Positions 16,331-26,300 of a stretch of 46,737 bases of DNA are shown in pieces. Under the pieces are notes generated by a model. It worked only from the letters and a program-made list of their open reading frames with translations, made no database searches and was not told where the DNA came from. The translations under genes and the position numbers were made by a program. How positions within the stretch are numbered: the first letter of the stretch is position 1; the number at the start of each line of letters is the position of its first letter. This stretch comes from Clostridia bacterium (GTDB taxonomy: Bacteria > Bacillota > Clostridia > Oscillospirales > CAG-272). Location of the stretch: NCBI GenBank assembly GCA_017503865.1, contig JAFVSI010000011.1, forward strand, positions 1 through 46,737, given 5' to 3'.

Positions 16331-18085
16331 TTATTTCTCTTTCTTCTTTGCAACAAATGCTGTACAAGTGCTGAGAGCTGCTACAAGCGAGAGTCCTATG
16401 AGGGAAACACTTGAGCCACATCCGTCTTCGGTCTTGGACGGTTCGGTTTCTTGTAAGGATTCACTTGCAGTATCGGTAGTCTCGACAGGCTCTACTGCTA
16501 CGCCCGAGCCGATAACGTTGAGTTCAAGGCTGAACTGATTTTCTTTGCAGTAAAATGCCTCTCTATCAGTGGAATAATATTCAACGTCCACGTGTCTACC
16601 GTCATTTGAAAAATAGAGCATTGCCACAAGACCGACACCTTCAAGGTTTTTGTCGGTACCCTGTGGGTCAACAAGCATTTGAACTACCTCGTTACCCTTG
16701 TCGCCTGTCGCACGGCTTACGGTGATATAATCGGTAGGATCGTGTCCGCAAAGCACGAGTATAATATTTTCGTGCTTGGAGATAAACTTCTCCCACATCT
16801 TCTCACCCGTATTGATGCCGCCGTAATTGACGGCATTGGTGCTCTCTCCCTCGTCAATGGTAGTACCGTCTGCACCTTGGATATATATGTGAGTTGTAAC
16901 GATTACGTTATGCTCGGGGTGTTTTTCAACAACCTCGTTTGCCCATTTTAGAACCTTGTCGGACGGACCGAAATCAAGATTTACTACAAGATATTTGATA
17001 GTGCCAACGGTAAACTCTTGATAAGTGTTACACATAGTATCGTCAAAGCTACCGCTTACGTTCTTGCCAAACTCGGAGAGAGGGAAGAATCGATTAAAGT
17101 AATACTCGGGGCGGTCGTGGTTGCCTCGTATGATAGAATAGGGAACTAAACCGTCAAGCTTCGTAATTTCTTTTTTAGCTATTTTCCATTCACTTTGTGC
17201 ATTAGTATCGGTTATATCACCAAGCCCAAAAACAAATTTTATCTTTTTGGATTCTACATTATCTACTATCCAATCATACATAGTGGTAAGCTTTTCGGGA
17301 TAATATCTTGTAAGTATCTGCGTGTCACCCACTACGGCAAAGGAGTATGCGTAGTCGCTCACACCCTCGTAATCCTTCAAAAAAGGATCGTTGTAAATGA
17401 AATCGGGGCCGTTTTTCGTAGTGTCGGAAATCGTTTCATTGCCTGCCGATAGCTCGTAAAAGCCTATAAGTCCGTTTGTGTCGAGAGTGCCCTTGCTGTC
17501 GGCAAGAATTTCGTTTGTTGTACGCACGTCTTCATATATAGCGATGTTTTTGAGTGTTCCCTTAAAATACTGACCGTTTCCGCTTCTAATGTCACCGCCA
17601 AGTCCCATTACGTTCTTAAAGGTTACGCTTGAAGGTGTAGCTACCGTCTGTGTTTCCTTTAGTTCGCCGTTTAAGTAACAGGAAAGAGTACCTGCCGCCG
17701 AATCCTTAACGATAGTAAGGTGAACGAATTCTCCCGTAAATACGTTTACCTTTGTAAATTTGACGTCATAAGTCTTTGCATTGTCATCAATGATGTAAAG
17801 GCGGGGAACACCTTTTTCGTGAATTTCAAAGTTGACACAAGCCGAGCCCGAGCCAAGATAGTTTCCTAAAATAACACCACCTCTTCCCGAGGTGTTTGTG
17901 GGAAATTTTAGGGTAGCCTCAAATGTAGAGGGAAGTGAAGAAAGCGGGGATTCTGTTTGATACAAGTCTTCGGCAGTAAAGGTCATTCCCTCATCTACGT
18001 TGGCTGCGAAAATGGGGAATGAGCATATAGCTCCCACCAAAATAACTAAAGAAAAAATCAGAGTGGTAAATCTTATTGTTTTCAC
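16331..18085 (-). CDS. Secreted metallophosphoesterase with LamG/concanavalin-like domain and C-terminal membrane anchor
   Basis: The start is placed at GTG 18085 (MKTIRFTTLIFSLVILVGAI). AAGGAG lies 9 bases before it, whereas the ATG at 18094 directly abuts that site. A signal peptide ends near FAA, residue 28. Residues 30-220 form a concanavalin/LamG-like fold (HLTIVKDSAAGTLSCYLNGELKETQTV, GLGGDIRSGNGQYFKGTLKNIAIYED). A calcineurin-like phosphoesterase follows with all metal motifs: VVGDTQIL, FGLGDITDTN, IRGNHDRPEY, TTHIYIQG and LCGHD. The C-terminus has DGCGSSVS, a hydrophobic stretch and KKKEK, a sorting-signal-like end. The substrate is unknown. Confidence 0.87.
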   Translation of the reverse strand: MKTIRFTTLIFSLVILVGAICSFPIFAANVDEGMTFTAEDLYQTESPLSSLPSTFEATLKFPTNTSGRGGVILGNYLGSGSACVNFEIHEKGVPRLYIIDDNAKTYDVKFTKVNVFTGEFVHLTIVKDSAAGTLSCYLNGELKETQTVATPSSVTFKNVMGLGGDIRSGNGQYFKGTLKNIAIYEDVRTTNEILADSKGTLDTNGLIGFYELSAGNETISDTTKNGPDFIYNDPFLKDYEGVSDYAYSFAVVGDTQILTRYYPEKLTTMYDWIVDNVESKKIKFVFGLGDITDTNAQSEWKIAKKEITKLDGLVPYSIIRGNHDRPEYYFNRFFPLSEFGKNVSGSFDDTMCNTYQEFTVGTIKYLVVNLDFGPSDKVLKWANEVVEKHPEHNVIVTTHIYIQGADGTTIDEGESTNAVNYGGINTGEKMWEKFISKHENIILVLCGHDPTDYITVSRATGDKGNEVVQMLVDPQGTDKNLEGVGLVAMLYFSNDGRHVDVEYYSTDREAFYCKENQFSLELNVIGSGVAVEPVETTDTASESLQETEPSKTEDGCGSSVSLIGLSLVAALSTCTAFVAKKKEK

Positions 18086-18124
18086 GTTAAGCATCTCCTT
18101 TTTGTGTGAAATAATCTTGATTTC

Positions 18125-18154
18125 AGTATAGCACTCGTGCAATTGTGTTGACAA
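18125..18154 (-). promoter_or_regulatory. Promoter of the metallophosphoesterase gene
   Basis: Minus-strand TTGTCA (18149-18154), 18-base spacer, TATACT (18125-18130), 40 bases before the start. Confidence 0.6.
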
Positions 18155-18202
18155 TGGTGTTTTTTCTTATAATCGTAGTAAAATTAAATATTTGTTTTTC
18201 TA

Positions 18203-18231
18203 TTGCTTTTTTTCTTTGCAAATGTTATACT
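18203..18231 (+). promoter_or_regulatory. Promoter of the AraC regulator at 18254
   Basis: TTGCTT (18203-18208), 17-base spacer, TATACT (18226-18231). Transcription would begin near 18238, which argues against the ATG at 18239 as start and for TTG 18254. Confidence 0.6.
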
Positions 18232-18253
18232 GTGAAAAATGGGGGTGAGAGCT

Positions 18254-19117
18254 TTGAAAAAATGTATGATTCGAGATTATATACCCGAGATGCGTGCATA
18301 CGGTGTCAGAAAGGGTACGTGTCTGCCGGATTCTTCCCGTTGGCAACACTGTCACGAATTTGTCGAGATAGTTTACGTTAGCTCGGGCAAGGGAGTTCAC
18401 TATGTTGACGATAAGCCGTTTGAGGTCGGGCGTGGCTCGCTTTTGTTTATTGATAGTGATGTTCCTCACTCTTTCTATGCCGAAGAAACTATGACCTATT
18501 TCAATTTTTATATTTCGCCATCTATGGTTGATAAAAGACTTGCGGGTGTAATAAGTATTTGGGAAATACTCGCCTTTATTTTTCCCGAGGGCGAGATAGC
18601 GAAGGAAAAAAAACAGCCATTTTTGCAGCTTGACAATTCATTTTTGCCCGAAATACAGCTTTGTGCCGAAAATATTCACCGAGAGATACTTTCGAGAAGA
18701 ATAGGGTGGGAGCTTGCGGTTGACGGATATATGCGTCTTATTTATGCAGGAATTTTGCGAACGGTTTTAAGGACATCTGCCAAAAGACGAAAAATAATAT
18801 CCTCGGATATTTTAGATTACGTCGAGAAAAATTTTGCGGGGCGTATAACTCTTGCCGACCTTGCCGATAGATTTTATTACAGCCCCGTATATCTCGGGCA
18901 GCTTTTTAAGAGTTCATTTGGCGTCTCGTTTAAGAAATACGTTAAAGATAAGCGCCTCGAAGCAGCAGAGAGGCTCCTTATAGAAACCGATATGACAGTC
19001 GAGGCTGTGACGGCGGCGGTCGGCTTTTCGGACAAAAAATTTTTTTACCAATCCTTTGAGGATAAGTATAACTGCACACCCTTGCAGTACCGTCAAAAGC
19101 ATTTGGATACGCAATAA
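18254..19117 (+). CDS. AraC-family transcriptional regulator
   Basis: TTG 18254 is preferred over ATG 18239 because GGGGGTGAG lies ahead of it and the likely transcript start falls at 18238. The 287-residue protein has an N-terminal cupin (residues 20-95: HCHEFVEIVYVSSGKGVHYVDDKPFEVGRGSLLFIDSDVPHSF) for effector binding. The C-terminal AraC double helix-turn-helix reads ITLADLADRFYYSPVYLGQLFKSS and VEAVTAAVGFSDKKFFYQSFEDKYNCTPLQYR. It is divergent from the phosphoesterase gene and convergent with the GH3 gene, so either could be its target. The ligand is probably a sugar or glycoside. Confidence 0.88.
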   Translation: MKKCMIRDYIPEMRAYGVRKGTCLPDSSRWQHCHEFVEIVYVSSGKGVHYVDDKPFEVGRGSLLFIDSDVPHSFYAEETMTYFNFYISPSMVDKRLAGVISIWEILAFIFPEGEIAKEKKQPFLQLDNSFLPEIQLCAENIHREILSRRIGWELAVDGYMRLIYAGILRTVLRTSAKRRKIISSDILDYVEKNFAGRITLADLADRFYYSPVYLGQLFKSSFGVSFKKYVKDKRLEAAERLLIETDMTVEAVTAAVGFSDKKFFYQSFEDKYNCTPLQYRQKHLDTQ

Positions 19118-19146
19118 AAGAGGTCAGGAAAGTTCCTGACCTCTTT
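19117..19146. terminator. Bidirectional terminator between AraC gene and GH3 gene
   Basis: AAAGAGGTCAGGAA / TTCCTGACCTCTTT, perfect 14-bp arms, T-rich on both strands. Confidence 0.85.
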
Positions 19147-19149
19147 GTT

Positions 19150-21477
19150 TTAATCAAATTTAAGGAAAAGCTCGAGAAGTCGCTTAGCACACACCTCAAG
19201 ATGCTCGCGGCGAAGTCTGCCGTTTGCGAGGGACTCGAGCAAGTTGTCTCTGTCGCCCGTAGGCATACGGACGTCGTTTCCTGCAAGCACACAGTTAGTG
19301 TGGTCTGAGGGAGTATTCCAGTCGGTGGTGACGGCACCGCGAAATCCCCACTCGTCACGGAGAATACCTTGAAGCTGCTCGTAGCTCTCGCAGCATCTTC
19401 TCTCGTTTATAAGATTGTAGCTTGCCATAACCGTATAGGGTTGAGACTCCTTAACGCATATCTCAAATCCGCGAAGATATATCTCACGCAAAGCACGCTC
19501 TGAAACACGGCTGTCGCTGTGCTTACGGTTGATTTCCTTATTGTTACAAGCAAAGTGCTTTGCGGACGCGGCAATGTTCACACTCTGTATTCCGTTTACC
19601 TTGGCGGCGGCGAATTTGCCCGAAATAAGCGGGTCCTCGCTGAAATATTCAAAATTTCTTCCGCAAAGTGGATTGCGGTGGATATTGAGTGCGGGAGTAA
19701 GCCAAATGGGGAAGCCCGTCTCCTTTGCTTCAAGACCGCCCGCACGTCCTACCTCAAAAGCAAGCTCGGGGTCCCACGTGCAAGCAATAAGAGTAGCGCA
19801 GGGCCAAGCCGTTGTCGCTATTCCCGCTACCGTGTAAAGACGAACGCCCGCAGGGCCGTCAACCGTCATAAATACGGGAACTCCAAGACGGTTTATGCCG
19901 CCGAAGCCACCTGTATTTGTAATTGTAGTTCCATTGTTAGGCACACCGCAAACGAGGTCTACAAGCTCTTCGTCGGTCATTTGTGCCATAAATTCGTCAA
20001 GAGTCAGCTTGCCAAAGGCTACCTGTCGGAGATTCATTTCTTCCTCGGGTACCTTTGCCTCATTTTTTGGAGCTGTAACGTCTGAGTAATCAATTATCGG
20101 GAAAGAGGGAAGAGCCTCAAACGTTCCGTCAGAGAGCATTCTCTTTTCGAGCTTATTGGGGGCACACTTTTGCGTGAGCTGCTTTGTAACGACAAATTTT
20201 TCCTCAACTACGTATTTGTAGTCAGCGAGGACAAGATTGCGGCAGCAGTTTCCGACAAGGAATGTGTACGCACCGCCCTCAAGCACGTATGCCGACATCT
20301 GAAGCTTGCCGAGGTCATCGTAGCTCGCCATAGCAGATACGGGGAAGGAAAGCTCTATCTCCTCGCTCTCGTCGGGAACGAGGAGCTTTGTTTTCTTAAA
20401 TGCGGCAAGAGAGATTTTTGCCTTGCCAAGCACACCCTGAGGTGCTGAAAAGTAGCACTGAACGACCTCTTTGCCCGCGACCTTTCCCGTGTTTTTAACG
20501 GTGACAAGGACCTTTATATCATCGCCGTCAAGCTTTGCCTCGGGCTTTGAAATATCGAAGGTCGTATAGGAAAGACCGTATCCAAAGGGGTAGTTTACCT
20601 TGTCCGCTACTCCCTTGATAGTCTCAAAATAGCGGTAGCCAACATAAATATCTTCGTAATAGCAGACGTAATCCTTGCTCTCGTTAAAGCTGTCGGCACT
20701 CGGGTAGTCGGAAAATTCCTTTGCAAAGGTGTCGGTGAGCTTGCCCGAGGGGTTGACGTCGCCCGAAAGAATATCGGCAACGGCAAGACCGCCTTCCATA
20801 CCTGCCTGCCAAGCAAGAAGAGCCGCGTCGATTTTAGGATTGTTCTTTATCCACGAAACGTCTATCATTCCGCCAACGTTAAGTACGACCACACTATGCT
20901 CGAAAGCGGCGGTGACGTCGTCAACCATCTTTTGCTCGACGTCGGTTAGGTAAAAGTCACCCTTCTCACTGAGGCGGTCAAGTCCCTCGCGGGAGAAACG
21001 GTGAATGGTGATGATTGCCACGTCGGAGTTCTTTGCCGCGTCACTTATAAGTGAGGCGGGAACGTCGATCTCATCATAGAGAACATAGCCTGCGTGATCA
21101 GGCAAAAGAGGTACTGCATAGTCATAATAAAATCTCGTTACGGGCTCATAAACCGAAAGTCTTGGAGATTTTTCCATAAATCCCTCGTAGATATTGCGAA
21201 CGTAAGCTGAATATACCATTCCGCTTCCACCGCCGCCCTTGACGTAGTCAATAGAGCCGATGCCGAAAAGCGAAACGGTCGTTCCTTCCTTGAGAGGAAG
21301 AATTCCGTTGTTCTCAAGAAGGACCATACCCTCGTCTGCAACCTTCCTCGAAAGTGCGATATGCTCATCACAGCCAGCGAGGTGCTTTCCGCCCTCACCT
21401 ATGGCGTTTGTGAGGCAGTATTTGTATCTTGCCCATTTTTCCGGCTTCGGTATCGTATTGCTTCGTGTGATATTCAT
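19150..21477 (-). CDS. GH3 beta-glucosidase, domain-permuted
   Basis: ATG 21477 (MNITRSNTIPKPEKW) is chosen because GAGGTG lies 10 bases upstream. The 775-residue protein has the GH3 domains in swapped order. The alpha/beta sandwich comes first (DEGMVLLENNGILPLKEG, with candidate acid/base Glu164 in FSREGLDR), then a fibronectin-III-like domain (residues 300-430). The (beta/alpha)8 barrel comes last (VPVFMTVDGPAGVRLY, GRNFEYFSEDPLISG, AKHFACNNKE, nucleophile Asp719 in VTTDWNTPSDH). Such permuted enzymes are known from Ruminococcus and Butyrivibrio and cleave beta-glucosides from the non-reducing end. No signal peptide is seen, so it is cytoplasmic. It shares a divergent promoter region with an AraC gene. 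Confidence 0.93.
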   Translation of the reverse strand: MNITRSNTIPKPEKWARYKYCLTNAIGEGGKHLAGCDEHIALSRKVADEGMVLLENNGILPLKEGTTVSLFGIGSIDYVKGGGGSGMVYSAYVRNIYEGFMEKSPRLSVYEPVTRFYYDYAVPLLPDHAGYVLYDEIDVPASLISDAAKNSDVAIITIHRFSREGLDRLSEKGDFYLTDVEQKMVDDVTAAFEHSVVVLNVGGMIDVSWIKNNPKIDAALLAWQAGMEGGLAVADILSGDVNPSGKLTDTFAKEFSDYPSADSFNESKDYVCYYEDIYVGYRYFETIKGVADKVNYPFGYGLSYTTFDISKPEAKLDGDDIKVLVTVKNTGKVAGKEVVQCYFSAPQGVLGKAKISLAAFKKTKLLVPDESEEIELSFPVSAMASYDDLGKLQMSAYVLEGGAYTFLVGNCCRNLVLADYKYVVEEKFVVTKQLTQKCAPNKLEKRMLSDGTFEALPSFPIIDYSDVTAPKNEAKVPEEEMNLRQVAFGKLTLDEFMAQMTDEELVDLVCGVPNNGTTITNTGGFGGINRLGVPVFMTVDGPAGVRLYTVAGIATTAWPCATLIACTWDPELAFEVGRAGGLEAKETGFPIWLTPALNIHRNPLCGRNFEYFSEDPLISGKFAAAKVNGIQSVNIAASAKHFACNNKEINRKHSDSRVSERALREIYLRGFEICVKESQPYTVMASYNLINERRCCESYEQLQGILRDEWGFRGAVTTDWNTPSDHTNCVLAGNDVRMPTGDRDNLLESLANGRLRREHLEVCAKRLLELFLKFD

Positions 21478-21509
21478 ATTGAAAAAACACCTCATTTAAT
21501 GAATTCTAC

Positions 21510-21538
21510 TTGCATTTTATCATAAAGTATGGTAGAAT
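21510..21538 (+). promoter_or_regulatory. Promoter of the AraC regulator at 21592
   Basis: TTGCAT (21510-21515), 17-base spacer, TAGAAT (21533-21538). It overlaps the oppositely directed promoter of the GH3 gene. Confidence 0.7.
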
Positions 21539-21542
21539 GCAA
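21514..21542 (-). promoter_or_regulatory. Promoter of the GH3 gene, face to face with the AraC promoter
   Basis: Minus-strand TTGCAT (21537-21542), 17-base spacer, TAAAAT (21514-21519). CTTGCATT (21509-21516) and AATGCAAG (21536-21543) form a perfect 8-bp inverted repeat, so polymerase can occupy only one of the two promoters at a time. Confidence 0.65.
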
Positions 21543-21591
21543 GAAAATAGTGTAATTGTTTTCGGACAAAATGTGCAAAAAGGAGTATGCC

Positions 21592-22422
21592 GTGGCAAAT
21601 CAGTATAAAGAGATAAGTGAAATAAAGGGCGAAAAGATATTTCGGGAGATAAGCAACATAAAGGGAGTTTTTCACTTCAAGCTCGAAGAGAAGCTCGATT
21701 ATTTTGCTCATATACACGAAGATATCGAGCTTGTGTACGTAAAACGCGGTGATGCGACTGCCTTTTGTAACGGAGCAAAATACAAGCTCACCGACAATTC
21801 CTTCTTTATGGTATTTCCTAATCAAATACATCATTATACTGACAGCGTTCGAGGCGATTATTTCGTCATAAAGATAAATCCGTCTCAGTTGCTTAGCTAT
21901 AACAACATATTCCTCGAGGGTGAGCCCGTATCGGCACTCTGGCATTTTGAAGATGGCGAGGACGATAATACGGCAAATCTTGTAGAGACCGCTTTCTGGG
22001 AATTTAAAAGAGACGGACACAGCCCTATTATAGATGCCTATCTTACGGCTCTTTTCGGTAAGCTACTTAAGCATTACAAGATAGAAAAGGGCAAGCTTTC
22101 AAGGGATACGGTCCTTAGGATATTGCAGTATTGCTCGGAACATTACAAGGAGCGTGTTACCGTGGGGGATGTGGCAAGCAAGCTTTCTATAAGCCGAAGC
22201 AGCGTTTCGCATATATTCAGCTCCCGACTTGGTATAAACTTCTGCGAGTACATAAATTCCTTAAGACTTTCCGAGGCAGAGCAACTACTTAAGAACGGAA
22301 ATTCCCCTATTACTGAGATCTCGGATATTGTAGGTTTTTCGGACGTCAGAACGTTTAACAGAGCATTTCTAAAGAGGCAAGGGGTTTCTCCCTCGGTTTA
22401 CAGAAAAATATTGAAAAAATAA
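21592..22422 (+). CDS. AraC-family regulator, divergent from the GH3 gene
   Basis: The start is GTG 21592, 6 bases after AAAAAGGAG; upstream in-frame codons have no ribosome site. The 276-residue protein has a cupin domain (FHFKLEEKLDYFAHIHEDIELVYVKRGDATAFCNGAKYKL, PNQIHHY) and two C-terminal helix-turn-helix units (VTVGDVASKLSISRSSVSHIFSSRLG, ITEISDIVGFSDVRTFNRAFLKRQGVSPSVYRK). The divergent overlapping promoters make it the likely regulator of the beta-glucosidase gene. The inducer is probably the imported glycoside. Confidence 0.88.
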   Translation: MANQYKEISEIKGEKIFREISNIKGVFHFKLEEKLDYFAHIHEDIELVYVKRGDATAFCNGAKYKLTDNSFFMVFPNQIHHYTDSVRGDYFVIKINPSQLLSYNNIFLEGEPVSALWHFEDGEDDNTANLVETAFWEFKRDGHSPIIDAYLTALFGKLLKHYKIEKGKLSRDTVLRILQYCSEHYKERVTVGDVASKLSISRSSVSHIFSSRLGINFCEYINSLRLSEAEQLLKNGNSPITEISDIVGFSDVRTFNRAFLKRQGVSPSVYRKILKK

Positions 22423-22442
22423 TATTTGAATAAGAGGTAAAA

Positions 22443-22775
22443 ATGGAGAGAATAAAGCTTCCGCTATATAATTGGTTTGTTTGCACGCAAGAGGGCAAGC
22501 CCGTCAGCAATTTTTATACAGGCTCATACGGCACGGACGGGGACGAGGGCTGTCTTTGCAGAAGGACTTTTAACTATCGCGTATTTACGGAAAAGAAGAA
22601 TATAACCGAAAAAGAAACGGTAGAAATATTTGTCGCGGAATCGTACGTTATCGAGGCGTTTGAGGACGGCGGCGGGAAGACGAATTTCGAGCACGAGGAA
22701 TTCGAACGCACCGAAGAGGGACTTTCAGCAATTGCCGATTGGCTCACAAAAAATGCAATAAATCAAGGTTTTTGA
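22443..22775 (+). CDS. Hypothetical protein, 110 residues
   Basis: The product is not recognised. It is soluble, with no signal peptide or membrane segment, and acidic (many Glu in the second half, FEHEEFERTEEGLSAIADWL). It has three Cys in the first half (WFVCTQ, GCLCRRTF). AGAGGT lies 4 bases before the ATG, 20 bases after the AraC gene, so it may be cotranscribed. Codon use resembles the neighbours. Confidence 0.6.
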   Translation: MERIKLPLYNWFVCTQEGKPVSNFYTGSYGTDGDEGCLCRRTFNYRVFTEKKNITEKETVEIFVAESYVIEAFEDGGGKTNFEHEEFERTEEGLSAIADWLTKNAINQGF

Positions 22776-22781
22776 CAAAAG

Positions 22782-23177
22782 AAAAAAAGAGCGAAACGGA
22801 TTGGCGTGATACTCTTATCGGAGTATCACGCCAGTTCTATTCGCCTGTGGCGAGTGATATTGCTACGCAGTGATATTCGGCTCGCACCGAGTGGTATTCG
22901 CTTCGCGAGTTTCAGGGCGAATAGAATACCACTGAAGCCGCAAGGCTTCAATATCACTATTGCGGTAGCAATAATATCACTCTTTGCGAAAGCAAAGAAT
23001 ATCACTAAAAAAGCAGAAAAAGAGAGAGCTTCACGGAATTTTGTAACCGCGTTACTCTCTCTTCTGTTTTTATTGCCAGTTTCGCTTTTGTTTAACAAAT
23101 GCACAGGGCTATGCCCATACCCCTTATAAAATTTCTCCGATAAGGACATCACGCTTTTCGTTTCGCTCTTTTTTGCA
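22782..23177. mobile_element. MITE-like element with long terminal inverted repeats and nested palindromes
   Basis: The left end (22782-22822) and the reverse complement of the right end (23135-23177) match over about 40 bases: A-run, GAGCGAAACG, GCGTGAT, CTTATCGGAG. The left end also holds a perfect hairpin GGCGTGATACTC / GAGTATCACGCC (22803-22832). The inside has GTGATATT or GTGGTATT at 22854, 22870 and 22891, mirrored by AATACCAC or AATATCAC at 22925, 22950, 22973 and 22998. Each is separated by a small GC hairpin such as GAAGCCGCAAGGCTTC. No protein is encoded. It fills the gap before cassette B. Confidence 0.75.
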
Positions 23178-23291
23178 CTTGAAAGCTTGAAGCTTTAGGT
23201 TCCATTTTTTGGCATAAAAAACGACAGCAAAAAGGTGTTCGAAAAATTATTCCAAAAGAGAAATATATTTACCTAAAAAAGATTGAAGCTC

Positions 23292-23320
23292 TTGACTTTT
23301 CTCTATGTTGGTGGTATCAT
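23292..23320 (+). promoter_or_regulatory. Promoter of surface cassette B
   Basis: TTGACT (23292-23297), 17-base spacer, TATCAT (23315-23320), 78 bases before the start of the giant protein. The stretch 23178-23291 holds nothing recognisable. Confidence 0.7.
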
Positions 23321-23397
23321 ATTTATTATAAAACGATTTAATTAAGATGATACGTTAATATAAATGACAACCAAGACTTTGCGAGAGGGGGAAATGT

Positions 23398-26300
23398 ATG
23401 GCAAAAAGAATTTTTTCGCTGTTTTTGGCTTTGTCTATAATTCTTAGCTGCTTTGTCTTTTCTCCTGCAGTGGGTGCTCTTGAAGTACTCAGCCACGAGG
23501 ATTTTGTCGCCGTTTACGGTGCTCACATAAATTATAACAGTAAGATTTCCGCAAATCCCGACGGAACGTTTAAGCTTGACGTTGATATTTATTCATCGTA
23601 TTCGGTATCGCCCGAGAACGTAAATATCCTTTCCTCTGAGGACGATTATTACGTTGTTGACAGAAACGGACGCTATCTTGTTGAGCTTTGGGGAGCTGAC
23701 GGAGCTACGGCTGTCGGTAAAGGCGGTGCGGGCGGCTACGTTTACGGCATAATAGAGCTTAAAGAGGGCGATACCCTTTATTACACACTCGGCGGTGAGG
23801 GAAGTAAAACAAGCGTTGCAGGACAGGGCGGCGGAGCTAACGGCGGCGGTGGCTACGGAGAAAACGGAAGCACAACTGTCGGTGGCGGTGGCGGATATTC
23901 GGCACTCTTCCTTTTTGACAGCGACGATTTCAGCAACAGATACCTTGATGCTGACGGTCACGTAAAAGACAAGCTTACATCAGCGGACAGAACCTCGAAA
24001 TATATAATGATTGCAGGCGGCGGTGGCGGTGGCGGTTCATACGGAGCTGACTCGAATGCAACTGCTGACGGCGGAGCGGGCGGATACATAGGCTCGACCT
24101 CGGGTGTTCTTGGAGACGGCTATGACGTTTCGGGAACCTTTTTCTCGGGACTTGACGGACGTTCCTCGGGTACGTCCACGCAGTACGTCGGTAAGGGCGG
24201 AACGAACGTTCCCGGCGAGCGAGTAGGAACTTGGCTCGATTGGGGTATGAGCGACCAGGCAAACGACTGGAAGGGAACTTACAATTTAAACACAGAGGGC
24301 GGAGCAGGCGGCTCTGGTAACTATCGAGGCGGAGCAGGCGGTGCAGGCTTTTGCGGTGGCTCGGGCGGAGTTATGTCGAGCGTCATACTTGCCAACAATG
24401 TTGGCGGTGGCGGTGGCGGCTCGTCATTCGTTTCATCTGTTTTCTCTTATGAAGATCTCACCGACAGAGACGACAGCTTCCGTATAGGAAGAGAAAACGG
24501 CAAGGGCGGCGGTGAAATGCACCTTGTCTACCTTGACGAGCAGGACGACGATTATCTTAAGGATATGGACATTACGCTTGCACGTACACCTTACTTTTAC
24601 GTAAGTGACATCAGTGCAACGGGTAAGGTTTGGAACAGTGAGACCGACGAGTATGAGGACAAGACCTATGCTATCGATTATCGCTTTGTGGAGTACGCAA
24701 CGGATCCTGAGGTAATCGAGTTTATTATTGAGGGCGTATCTCTCGCTCCCGAAAAGGACGGAAACGGACGGGATCATCTCGATCTTATTTTGACCTTCCA
24801 CCCGAAGGACGAGTTTGCGGGCGGTAATAACGTACCGCTGCTTAAGGACGACCTTATAGTTTGTACGCCTTCGGACACAAATTACGATGCGGTAGAACTG
24901 CCCTTAAAGAATTATTGCGGATACGTAAACGTTCCGCTGAATTTTGACGTGTCCCCCGTAAACCACACTCCTCAGGGACTTGACCCTGAGAACGTAAATC
25001 ACAAGGTCACGTCGCTTTACAACGACCTTTACGCTTCGGTGCGTTCTCAGCCTGACGCGGATTGGAGATACAGATTTATCGAGACTATAGGGAATCACGT
25101 TGTTACCGATGAGAGTGGTGTTGAGATCACGACCGAGACAGTGTCTCCCGATGAGACGACTCGTTTCCCGATAAGTCTTACGGTAGTGCCAAAAGAGCCA
25201 CCTGTCAAGAATTACGCAAGGTTAAGTGCGAGGGTGTACGAAAAGACCTTTGTGGGCGTTTCGGTCATTACTATCGCCGGTTCGGGAATGGATACACTTA
25301 ACAGTAACGTTCTCGTATATAACAAGGCCCTTTCATTTGCGTTAGAGGAAGAGGCCTATACACTTACTCTTCACGTAAGTTCTGACTCGAGTGGATCTAT
25401 TGCAGACAACAGTAAAATTCCAACGTTTAATTCTATAAGCTATGCCGACGGAACTCGCGAGAGTACCGTTACCATACCGATAACCGGTACTTATACCATA
25501 AGTATTAAGGGCGGCAATGGTGGAACGGGAGGTTCGGTTAATATGCTTGGTACCAAGGGTGGTGCCGGAGGTGCCGGAGGAAATATTACCGCTACCTACA
25601 TTCTTAAGGCAGGAACAACCCTTAGATTCTTTGCGGGAGCAAATGCACACGACGCGTCTGCCGCTTATGCAGGAGCTGACGGAGGAGAAGCCTCGTACGT
25701 TGCAGTGCTTGACAGCGCGGCATCGGGACAGATAAAGTATTATCTTATGATCGCCTCAGGCGGAGGCGGCGGAGGCGGTGCTTACCTGTGGACCAAAGGT
25801 AAGGACGGAACAACTCCCACTCAAATTAGCAATTCCTATACGGGCAGCATCGAAAGCTACAACGGAGGAAAAGGCTCAAACGGTGGCTCGGGCGGCGGTG
25901 CAAGCGGAAGTGCTGTTTCTAACTTCGTTTACAACGGAACAGCCGACGAAAACGTAACCTACAGCACCTCGGGTACAGCATCGCTTTCGGGGGCGGGCGG
26001 CTCAGCAAGCCTTGTGTGTAAGTCTATAGGTGCGGGCGGAAACGGTAACAGCGAAAACCTCAAGAGCTATACCTTCGAAGCAGATATTGCAAAATACTTT
26101 GAGGTCAAGGACGTTTCGCTTAACGTAATAAAGGCTGAGAACGGTTCTTTGTCAAATAAGCAAATAAGTGAGGTCAAGGACGCAAACGGTGAGCTTTTGT
26201 ATACAAGAGTCACCGCAACAGTAGAATTAGACCCCTATTTAATGGGTGAGAGCGAGATACTTAACGAGGGAATCGCCTCGTCGACGGGGGATTCCGATAA

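Noticed and set aside
22803-22832. Intrinsic terminator after the 110-residue hypothetical gene
   Set aside because: The perfect hairpin has no T-run and belongs to the terminal repeat of the MITE-like element.
22782-23177. CRISPR array reading of the repeated GTGATATT boxes
   Set aside because: Boxes are 8 bases, inverted about a centre and separated by self-complementary hairpins rather than unique spacers; no cas genes are near.
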